From: Kordia periserrulae
Lineage (GTDB): Bacteria; Bacteroidota; Bacteroidia; Flavobacteriales; Flavobacteriaceae
Length of the DNA: 64,000 bases
Reading direction: 5' to 3'
Assembly: GCF_003054265.1 (NCBI RefSeq)
Contig: NZ_QBKT01000001.1
Coordinates: 310,001 to 374,000 of the forward strand
Position numbers and translations under genes: made by a program. Positions 49,056-55,907 of the stretch are shown piece by piece. A model generated the notes under the pieces. That model saw nothing but the letters and a program-made list of their open reading frames with translations, made no database searches and had not been told where the DNA came from. Position 1 is the stretch's first letter; each line of letters starts with the position of its first letter.

Positions 49056-50576
49056 TTATCGAATAATCATCTTTTTAGACATGATTACTTCGTTATCAGA
49101 AATAAGCGCATATACAAATATGCCTTTTCCAATATCGTTTGCGTTAATTGTTACTTGTCCTTTTTCGCTAGATAGATTGTATTCTTTGAGAAACTTCCCA
49201 GATAAATCTACCACCGAAATCGTTGCTTTGGTATTGCTTGGCAAGGTATAATTGATTACCGTTTGATTGGTAAAAGGATTCGGTTTGTTTTGCTCCATGG
49301 AAAATCCGTCAACACCATTTGGTAATTCTGGTTTTATAGCGCCGCTAGTTTCCAAACTACGTTTCATCTCTTCAATAGTACCTTCTAAAAGTGTAATTTT
49401 TTCATTGAGTTCATTGATGCGTGTGGTAGATTCTTCGTTCAATTCTTTCAAACTTGACGTTAAAATTGAAATCAATCCTGTGTAATTTACAGCTTTGTAC
49501 TCATACGTTCCTACTTGAAAGTTTTTCTCATCTTCAATTGGTTTGTTGATAGTTGTCACCAATTCTGGAAAAACTGCTTCAAGGTTTTGTGCCATAAATC
49601 CGTGCTGAATGTTTGAGGGTAGATTTAAATGTTCGTTATCTCTAAACTTATATGTTACTGATTCTAATTGTAATAGTTTATCCAATACATTTTCTTCTGC
49701 TTTTACATTTTCTTTTAATTTTTCATCCGAAGGCAGATATGACCCTGTAGTAAAAACATCACCATTAAAATATCCTGCAAAACGATTTGAAAGTATCGCC
49801 GAACTACCGTAGATAGCTGCTCCAAAGCCAGTTCCTGTATTTGGAATATCACCACGAACAGCATACGAGCTACCATTGCTAGTTCCTGAAATTCTAGCCG
49901 TTACTCCCGTATTTTGATACGACGCACTTGTACTTACATTAATACCCGTAGACAAATACGAAGATCCTGCGCTTTGTACTTCAATTCCTGTTTTGATATA
50001 TCCTGATTGATTATTTATAGCTTTAATTCCTGTAAAATACAAACCCGAAGTATTGTTGTTTTCTACAATAAGCCCCGTTTTGGTATTGTTTGAAATATTA
50101 CTATAATCAATTCCTACCAAAGGCTCATTGGAAGTCAGTGGAGTTCCAAAATACGTTTTTCCATCATTGGTCATCGTTGCTACTAAGTTGGAAGCTGTGG
50201 AAGTAAAACTATCGGCAGCTCTAAATTCTAAGTCGCTTCCTGCAAAGCTTGAAGCGCCAATCCATTGAATTCTTGGGTTTGCATCATTCAAATCTTGATA
50301 TCCCAACGTAATAGATCTGTTAGGCAATTGAAAGCGCAATCCATATACAGTTTGTGTTCCTGTAAAGAGTCGTCCCATAGAAAACCATCGGTCGCTCGTG
50401 AACCCGAAGCCACTTCCTGAGTCTAACTGCGTCATGAGTCCAGGGCCAAATCTGAAGGTTTCGCCTGAAAGCGGACTTGGCGTTGTAATCGACGTTGCGA
50501 TGGTTCCTGAAGATTCATTTTGCGCAAACAAAATTCCCGCAAAAAATAAAGCGAATACTAAAGTAATTTTTTTCAT
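49056..50576 (-). CDS. Secreted protein with S74 chaperone and T9SS sorting domain (2)
   Basis: 506 residues. Signal peptide (LVFALFFAGILFAQ), beta-rich N-terminal region with TGI repeats (KTGIEVQSAG, LSTGINVS, NTGVTARI), an S74-like domain starting LPSDEKLKENVKAEE (~285, with the Ser/Lys pair retained), a coiled coil (TTRINELNEKITLLEGTIEEMKR) and a T9SS type A domain (NKPNPFTNQTVINYTLP...KKMIIR). The first ~150 residues and the C-terminal domain are most similar among the three paralogues; the repeat region varies. Palindrome site 5 lies 67 bp upstream. Confidence 0.88.
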   Translation of the reverse strand: MKKITLVFALFFAGILFAQNESSGTIATSITTPSPLSGETFRFGPGLMTQLDSGSGFGFTSDRWFSMGRLFTGTQTVYGLRFQLPNRSITLGYQDLNDANPRIQWIGASSFAGSDLEFRAADSFTSTASNLVATMTNDGKTYFGTPLTSNEPLVGIDYSNISNNTKTGLIVENNNTSGLYFTGIKAINNQSGYIKTGIEVQSAGSSYLSTGINVSTSASYQNTGVTARISGTSNGSSYAVRGDIPNTGTGFGAAIYGSSAILSNRFAGYFNGDVFTTGSYLPSDEKLKENVKAEENVLDKLLQLESVTYKFRDNEHLNLPSNIQHGFMAQNLEAVFPELVTTINKPIEDEKNFQVGTYEYKAVNYTGLISILTSSLKELNEESTTRINELNEKITLLEGTIEEMKRSLETSGAIKPELPNGVDGFSMEQNKPNPFTNQTVINYTLPSNTKATISVVDLSGKFLKEYNLSSEKGQVTINANDIGKGIFVYALISDNEVIMSKKMIIR

Positions 50577-50635
50577 AGTTTAAATAATTTTAAATTGGTT
50601 TTGTTTAAAGTTACCTATAAAAAAATTAAACAAGT

Positions 50636-50650
50636 TACGGTATAACCATA
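50636..50650 (-). promoter_or_regulatory. Regulon palindrome TACGGT-N3-ACCGTA, site 5
   Basis: Plus strand TACGGTATAACCATA, one mismatch, centre 67 bp before the start at 50576; TAACTTTA lies 22 bp downstream as -7 element. Confidence 0.7.
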
Positions 50651-50753
50651 AAATTAACATGTTATAATTCAGATAATTAAAAAATAGAACGTTAATCACA
50701 ACTCATTTTTCAGTACATAAACTTTACACAGATTAAAAAGAAGCACAAACACA

Positions 50754-50784
50754 AAAAGCTAAGACGTCAACATCTTAGCTTTTA
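50754..50784 (-). terminator. Terminator after S74/T9SS gene 3
   Basis: Stem AAAAGCTAAGA / TCTTAGCTTTT with an 8-nt loop; T run on the minus strand. Confidence 0.8.
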
Positions 50785-50818
50785 CTATTGTAAGGTAGGT
50801 TTTTAAATGCTACTCAAA

Positions 50819-52387
50819 TTATCGAATCACCATCTTTTTCGTTAAAATAACTTCATTATCCGAAAGTAACGCATATACAAATATGCCTTTTCCTATTTCG
50901 CTCGAATTGATAGTTAATTGTCCTTTTTCACTTGATAAGGTATACTCTCTAATGAATTTTCCTGATAAATCTACCACTGAAATGGTTGCTTTGGTATTGC
51001 TTGGCAACGTATAATTGATCACTGTTTGATTGGTAAAAGGATTTGGCTTGTTTTGTTCCATAGAAAATCCTATATCGTTAACATCATCAAGACTATCTGG
51101 CTTGGTTTCTCCTGTGAGCGCTTGTATTTTACTTTCTAAAGCTGCTACTTTATCGTTTAATTGCGCTATAATTACCGACGTTTCTTCTTTCAACTCTTGC
51201 ATTTCTGCTTTCGATTTTTCATCCAATTCCTTCAAACTTGACGTCAAAATTGAAATCATTCCAATATAATTAACCGCTTTGTATTCGTAGGTTCCTGTTT
51301 CCTTATTCTCTTTGTCAAAAATAGGTTTCTTAATCGTTGAAACTAACTCAGGAAATACTTCTTCAATATTTTGAGCGATAAATCCGTGTTGCAAATTACT
51401 TGGAAGACTCAATTGGTCGTTTGATTTGAAATTATACGTAACCGCATCAATCTGAGCTAATTTTTCAAGTACATTTTCTTCGTTTTTAATATTTTCCTTC
51501 AATTTTCTATCAGAACCCGCCGAGAATGATCCTGTAACTACCACATTTCCATTAAAATAACCTGCATAACGATTCGGGTTTGTAGAAGCTCTTCCTTGAA
51601 TAGCCGCTCCAAAACCTGTTGGTGTTACACCTGATGGTCCTGAAATTGCTCCTGAAATTCCGTAGGTAGAGCCCGTATCACTACCTGTTACGCTCGCTGT
51701 AATTCCTGTATTGTAATATCCGTCGCTAATTCGCATACTCATTCCTGTATTTCCGTAACAAGAACCTGTGATAGCCTGCACTTCAATTCCTGTTTTTGCA
51801 TACCCTCCTTGATTGTTTTTAGCAAAAATTCCTTTCGCAATATAAGCGTTTGTACCTGAGAGATTATCTACCGTTATACCTGTTCGTGTGCTTCCTAAAT
51901 CTCCGTAATCAATCCCTACTTTTGTGGTTGTTATGCCTAATGGATTTCCAAAAAAAGTATTCCCTCTATCAGTCATTGTTGCCACCAGTTTTGAACTTGT
52001 AGAAGTAAAACTATTAGAAACTCTGAATTCTAAATCGGTTCCAGCCGCAAACGAATCGCCAATCCACTGAATTCTAGGATTAACATCGCCTAAGTCTTGG
52101 TATCCCATCGTAATAGCTCTATTTTTTAACTGAAATCGCAAACCATATACGGTTTGACTTCCTGTGTTTAATCTTCCCAAAGAAAACCATTGACTAGAAT
52201 TAAAATCAAAAGCAGTTCCTGAGTCGAGTTGCGTCACTAATCCAGGTTGAAATCTAAAAATTTCTGTTCCTCCGAATTGCTGAGGAATTGGATTAAAAAT
52301 TGAAGACTGTACTGCCCCAGATGATTGATTTTGCGAGAAACCAATCGCTGTAAAAAGTACAGCAAAAAAGAATGTAATTTTTTTCAT
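50819..52387 (-). CDS. Secreted protein with S74 chaperone and T9SS sorting domain (3)
   Basis: 522 residues, the longest of the three. Signal peptide (FFFAVLFTAIGFSQ), beta-rich N-terminal half with TGI repeats (RTGITVDNLS, AKTGIEVQAI, GNTGMSMRI, NTGITASVTG), an S74 domain starting SAGSDRKLKENIKNEE (~293), a longer coiled coil (LDEKSKAEMQELKEETSVII...ALESKIQALTG) and a T9SS type A domain (NKPNPFTNQTVINYTLP...KKMVIR). Tandem duplication of the neighbours. Palindrome site 6 lies 66 bp upstream. Confidence 0.88.
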   Translation of the reverse strand: MKKITFFFAVLFTAIGFSQNQSSGAVQSSIFNPIPQQFGGTEIFRFQPGLVTQLDSGTAFDFNSSQWFSLGRLNTGSQTVYGLRFQLKNRAITMGYQDLGDVNPRIQWIGDSFAAGTDLEFRVSNSFTSTSSKLVATMTDRGNTFFGNPLGITTTKVGIDYGDLGSTRTGITVDNLSGTNAYIAKGIFAKNNQGGYAKTGIEVQAITGSCYGNTGMSMRISDGYYNTGITASVTGSDTGSTYGISGAISGPSGVTPTGFGAAIQGRASTNPNRYAGYFNGNVVVTGSFSAGSDRKLKENIKNEENVLEKLAQIDAVTYNFKSNDQLSLPSNLQHGFIAQNIEEVFPELVSTIKKPIFDKENKETGTYEYKAVNYIGMISILTSSLKELDEKSKAEMQELKEETSVIIAQLNDKVAALESKIQALTGETKPDSLDDVNDIGFSMEQNKPNPFTNQTVINYTLPSNTKATISVVDLSGKFIREYTLSSEKGQLTINSSEIGKGIFVYALLSDNEVILTKKMVIR

Positions 52388-52445
52388 GGTGTTAGTTTTT
52401 AAATTAATATTCTTTTAAAGGTAGCCACCAACACACAAACATTTT

Positions 52446-52460
52446 TACGGGATAACCATA
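52446..52460 (-). promoter_or_regulatory. Regulon palindrome TACGGT-N3-ACCGTA, site 6
   Basis: Plus strand TACGGGATAACCATA, two mismatches, centre 66 bp before the start at 52387; TACCTTTA follows 23 bp downstream as -7 element. Confidence 0.65.
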
Positions 52461-52577
52461 AAAATTAAATCATTAAATATCAAACATTTATAAAATTAAA
52501 TGGTTATTTTATAGTAAAATTTAAATAAAGAATAAGATGAAGAATATACTAGAAATAATATGTTCAAATCCACATAA

Positions 52578-52608
52578 AAAAAGCCGAAGTCTAAAGAACT
52601 TCGGCTTT
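52578..52608 (-). terminator. tRNA-Leu terminator
   Basis: Stem AAAGCCGAAGT / ACTTCGGCTTT and, on the minus strand, a run of T's, starting 7 nt after the tRNA CCA end. Confidence 0.85.
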
Positions 52609-52614
52609 CTGTTT

Positions 52615-52699
52615 TGGTGCGGGTGAAAGGACTCGAACCTTCACACCGTGAGGCACTAGATCCTAAGTCTAGCGTGTCTACCAATTTCACCACACCCGC
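52615..52699 (-). tRNA. tRNA-Leu (anticodon UAG)
   Basis: 85 nt including an encoded CCA. Acceptor stem GCGGGTG / CACCCGC, D-arm GTGAAATTGGTAGACAC, anticodon stem CTAGA / TCTAG with loop CTTAGGA giving UAG, a long class II variable arm (TGCCTCACGGTGT region) and T-loop GGTTCGAGTCC. The long variable arm and anticodon identify it as leucine tRNA reading CUN codons. Transcribed alone with its own terminator. Confidence 0.96.
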
Positions 52700-52808
52700 A
52701 AATGTGGCTGCAAATATAAAGAACATTTTTAATATTCAAAGGAAGTCAAACGTATTTTTCCTTCTTTTTTTAGTACATTTGAGTATCTACAAAAACTCAA
52801 TATATTTC

Positions 52809-54197
52809 ATGAATACAATAAAAACGTATATCGAAACGCATAAAAATCGTTTCATAGATGAACTCATCGAACTTTTAAAAATTCCCTCAATTAGCGCTGA
52901 TCCTGCCTACACACAAGATGTAATTGACACCGCAACTGCTATAAAAAACAGTTTGGAAAAAGCAGGCTGCGACCATGTAGAAATCTGCGAAACGCCTGGC
53001 TATCCAATTGTTTTTGGACACAAACATATTTCTGACGATTTACCGACCGTTTTGGTATACGGACATTACGATGTACAACCACCAGATCCATTAGATTTGT
53101 GGGAAAGCGGACCGTTTGAACCCATCATCAAAAAAACTACCTTGCATCCCGAAGGCGCTATTTATGCACGTGGTGCATGTGATGACAAAGGACAAATGTA
53201 CATGCACGTAAAAGCATTGGAATTGATGAACGAAACCAATCAATTACCGTGTAATGTAAAATTTATGATTGAAGGTGAAGAAGAAGTCGGTTCTGAAAGT
53301 CTTTCGTGGTTTGTGGAGCGCAATCAAGAGAAATTGGCGAATGATGTTATTCTGATTTCCGACACGGGAATGATAAGCAACACACAACCATCAATCACGA
53401 CAGGTTTACGCGGATTAAGCTATGTAGAAGTAGAAGTTACAGGTCCCAATCGCGATTTACATTCCGGATTATATGGTGGCGCAGTGGCAAATCCAATCAA
53501 TATTTTGGCAAAAATGATTGCTTCCTTGCACGATGAAAACAATCACATCACCATTCCTGGATTTTACGATAAAGTAGAAGAACTATCTGCGGAAGAACGC
53601 GCCGAAATGGCAAAAGCACCGTTTTCGTTAGAAGCTTATAAAAATGCACTCGATATTGACGCTGTGTATGGAGAAGCAGGTTACACAACCAACGAGCGCA
53701 ATTCCATTCGCCCAACATTGGATGTCAACGGAATTTGGGGCGGCTACACAGGCGAAGGTGCTAAAACCGTGATTGCCAGCAAAGCGTATGCGAAAATTTC
53801 AATGCGTTTAGTGCCAAATCAGGAATGGAAAGAAATTACCGAATTGTTCAAAAATCATTTTGAAAGTATCGCGCCAGCAGGTGTAAAAGTAAAAGTAACA
53901 CCACATCACGGCGGACAAGGATATGTAACACCCATTGACAATATTGGGTATCAAGCGGCAAGCAAAGCATACGAAGACACCTTTGGCAAAACACCGATTC
54001 CACAACGCTCTGGAGGAAGCATTCCGATTGTTGCATTGTTTGAAAAAGAACTTAAAAGCAAAACCATTTTGATGGGATTCGGACTCGATAGTGACGCCAT
54101 TCACTCACCAAACGAGCATTTTGGCATCTTCAATTATTTGAAAGGAATCGAAACCATTCCGCTATTCTATAAATATTTTACAGAACTTTCTAAATAA
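52809..54197 (+). CDS. M20-family metallo-dipeptidase
   Basis: 462 residues from ATG 52809; the frame continues upstream through the tRNA on the other strand, which is not coding. Di-zinc exopeptidase: LVYGHYDVQPPDPLDLW (~85; metal His/Asp), YARGACDDKGQMYMHVKAL (bridging Asp), EGEEEVGSES (catalytic Glu and metal Glu), GLRGLSYVEVEVTG (start of dimerisation domain) and GFGLDSDAIHSPNEHFG (last metal His). No signal peptide, so it cleaves dipeptides in the cytosol. Its stop codon lies inside the target-site duplication of the MITE-like element, which now separates the gene from its terminator. Confidence 0.94.
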   Translation: MNTIKTYIETHKNRFIDELIELLKIPSISADPAYTQDVIDTATAIKNSLEKAGCDHVEICETPGYPIVFGHKHISDDLPTVLVYGHYDVQPPDPLDLWESGPFEPIIKKTTLHPEGAIYARGACDDKGQMYMHVKALELMNETNQLPCNVKFMIEGEEEVGSESLSWFVERNQEKLANDVILISDTGMISNTQPSITTGLRGLSYVEVEVTGPNRDLHSGLYGGAVANPINILAKMIASLHDENNHITIPGFYDKVEELSAEERAEMAKAPFSLEAYKNALDIDAVYGEAGYTTNERNSIRPTLDVNGIWGGYTGEGAKTVIASKAYAKISMRLVPNQEWKEITELFKNHFESIAPAGVKVKVTPHHGGQGYVTPIDNIGYQAASKAYEDTFGKTPIPQRSGGSIPIVALFEKELKSKTILMGFGLDSDAIHSPNEHFGIFNYLKGIETIPLFYKYFTELSK

Positions 54198-54387
54198 CGT
54201 GAGTTCGATATAACTATTCTATTATGTAGCTGATTACTAATAGATTACGCTCAATGTCAAATCGAGCGCAGTCGAGATTCCTTTGAAATTATCAATTCTT
54301 AGCTGTTCTCGACTGCGCTCGAACTGACAATTAGTTATTTATCAGTGAATTATGAATTGCATAGTGATTTCTTAAGTCGAACTCACG
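54198..54387. mobile_element. MITE-like element, copy B (190 bp)
   Basis: Terminal inverted repeats CGTGAGTTCGA / TCGAACTCACG and a 7-bp flanking direct repeat TAAATAA (54191-54197 and 54389-54395). Internal inverted repeats TCGAGCGCAGTCGAGA / TCTCGACTGCGCTCGA allow a strong hairpin. It is aligned end to end with copy A (3876-4087). The left target duplication supplies the dipeptidase TAA stop, so the gene end is intact; the terminator lies beyond the element. Confidence 0.85.
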
Positions 54388-54400
54388 TTAAATAACTTCA

Positions 54401-54427
54401 AAATCCGCTCTCAGTAGCGGATTTTTT
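54401..54427 (+). terminator. Dipeptidase terminator, displaced by mobile element
   Basis: Stem AAATCCGCT / AGCGGATTT with a 6-nt loop and T run, ~200 bp after the gene because of the inserted element. Confidence 0.8.
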
Positions 54428-54483
54428 ATTGTGATTCTGTAAAATTTTTAGGTTGAAGTAAAAATCGAAAAGTTCAAATTACC

Positions 54484-55338
54484 TCATCTATAATATATTT
54501 TACGCACCACATGCGAAAAAGGTTTTTCCCAGTATAAATCTGTTTTTGCAATCCAATTTCCTTGTGCGTCATACGTATAATTAATTGTGTTTTTTAAAGA
54601 TTTGAGTCCCTTATCATACACTTTCTCTTGCACTAAAAGACCATTTTCATACTTAAAATTTCTCTTGAAATCCTTATTCTCTACGACAGTTAACTTTCGA
54701 TCTTTCATTAAAGATTCACATGAAGGACAGTCTTTCAAAAGGTTTTTAAAGTTCGCTTCAGAAGTATCAATTCCTTCAACATAATCATAAAAATCATTTT
54801 GAGCCACAATATCAAACTCGATATGTAAATAGTTACTTTTGGTAATGGCGTCTTCGTAACTTTTTACTATTCCATCCTGCACTGAAAATATGAGTTTAGA
54901 AACAGGTTCTCCTTCATCAAAAATAATCTTTTCTGTTTGATAGTCACTATACGTAAAAAGCGTCTTAGAAACAACAAAATCGCGATCTCTGTATTGCGAA
55001 CTATCAATCGATTTTGTTACTCTTCCTTTATTATCGTACATATATTTGTGGTAATTATGCGTGTGTGCTGTTTTAATTGATTTCTCTACAATTTTTCCAG
55101 CTTCATCAAACACTAAAATTTCTTTACTTAACAAATGCTCATCCGATGGGTTTTTAACATCTGCCTCTTTAGAATATAAATAGATTTCTACTTTCGCTAT
55201 TTTATCTGTATACTTCAAGCGATCATTTCTATGTTCATTATTTAAAATATACCACTCCGTAATTTCTTTCTGAGTGAGCTTTTGAGCATAGGAATTATAA
55301 GCAATTAATAAGACAAAAAAGAAAATTGTATTTTTCAT
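54484..55338 (-). CDS. Exported hypothetical protein with YD-like repeats
   Basis: 284 residues with a signal peptide (IFFFVLLIAYNSYAQ). The mature part contains degenerate YD/RHS-like strand pairs: ILVFDEAGKIVEKSIK, YMYDNKGRVTKSID, FKYENGLLVQEKVYDKG, INYTYDAQGNWIAKTDLY. This suggests a small beta-sheet layer protein in the periplasm or on the surface. CPSC (~213) is a CxxC motif. It is transcribed alone, divergent from the BlaI/BlaR1 pair, whose operator region may also act on it. No function assigned. Confidence 0.72.
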   Translation of the reverse strand: MKNTIFFFVLLIAYNSYAQKLTQKEITEWYILNNEHRNDRLKYTDKIAKVEIYLYSKEADVKNPSDEHLLSKEILVFDEAGKIVEKSIKTAHTHNYHKYMYDNKGRVTKSIDSSQYRDRDFVVSKTLFTYSDYQTEKIIFDEGEPVSKLIFSVQDGIVKSYEDAITKSNYLHIEFDIVAQNDFYDYVEGIDTSEANFKNLLKDCPSCESLMKDRKLTVVENKDFKRNFKYENGLLVQEKVYDKGLKSLKNTINYTYDAQGNWIAKTDLYWEKPFSHVVRKIYYR

Positions 55339-55392
55339 ATGAATAAGATAGTTAGGCTATAAAAATATAAAATTATCATCAGAAAATTTTAC

Positions 55393-55434
55393 TCTACACT
55401 TGTAGAATATAAAATTTAATTCTACATTTGTAGA
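55393..55434 (+). promoter_or_regulatory. BlaI-type operators overlapping the blaI promoter
   Basis: Two 14-bp palindromes, TCTACACTTGTAGA (55393-55406) and TCTACATTTGTAGA (55421-55434), match the TACA...TGTA dyad of BlaI/MecI repressors. The second contains TACATTTG (55423-55430), a perfect -7 element; the first contains the -33 TTG (55400-55402) at 20-bp spacing. Bound repressor would cover the whole promoter, a direct autorepression design. Confidence 0.88.
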
Positions 55435-55535
55435 GTAATATTACAGTGATTGGATATAGTGAACACTTTTATTTTGTTGTCGACCAAACTAAAAGTAGTA
55501 ACTTCTCTCCTATCAAAACCTTAAATTTTTGACGT

Positions 55536-55907
55536 GTGAAACTATCAAAAACAGAAGAACAATTGATGCAACATTTATGGAAGCTTGAAAAAGCATTCAT
55601 GAAAGACCTTTTGGAACAATACGAAGAACCAAAGCCTGCAACCACAACGATTGCAACTTTACTAAAACGCATGACCGACAAAGGATATGTTGCCTACAAA
55701 ACGTTTGGAAAATCGCGAGAATACTATCCATTAATCAAAAAAGCGGACTATTTCTCCAAGCATTTAAACGGACTGATTAAGCACTTTTTTAACGATTCTG
55801 CGTCGCAGTTTGCTTCGTTTTTTACCAAAGAAACAAACCTCTCCGAAGATGAGCTAAAAGAGCTACGTACGATTATCGATCAACAACTAAAAGAGAACAA
55901 AAAATGA
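55536..55907 (+). CDS. BlaI/MecI/CopY-family transcriptional repressor
   Basis: 123 residues, winged helix-turn-helix: MKLSKTEEQLMQHLWKLEKAFMKDLL, ATTTIATLLKRMTDKGYVAYKTFGKSREYYPL, then the dimerisation and cleavage region AFTT-type ending in a basic tail. The start is GTG at 55536. It overlaps the M56 peptidase gene by 4 bp (ATGA), the blaI-blaR1 arrangement. It would repress its own operon through the two palindromes upstream. In many Bacteroidota this pair controls envelope functions with no beta-lactamase, as seen here. Confidence 0.93.
   Translation: MKLSKTEEQLMQHLWKLEKAFMKDLLEQYEEPKPATTTIATLLKRMTDKGYVAYKTFGKSREYYPLIKKADYFSKHLNGLIKHFFNDSASQFASFFTKETNLSEDELKELRTIIDQQLKENKK

Noticed and set aside
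52614-52808. Extended N-terminus of the dipeptidase starting inside the tRNA region
   Set aside because: The extension is the complement of tRNA-Leu and its spacer; the ATG at 52809 matches the start of M20 homologues.
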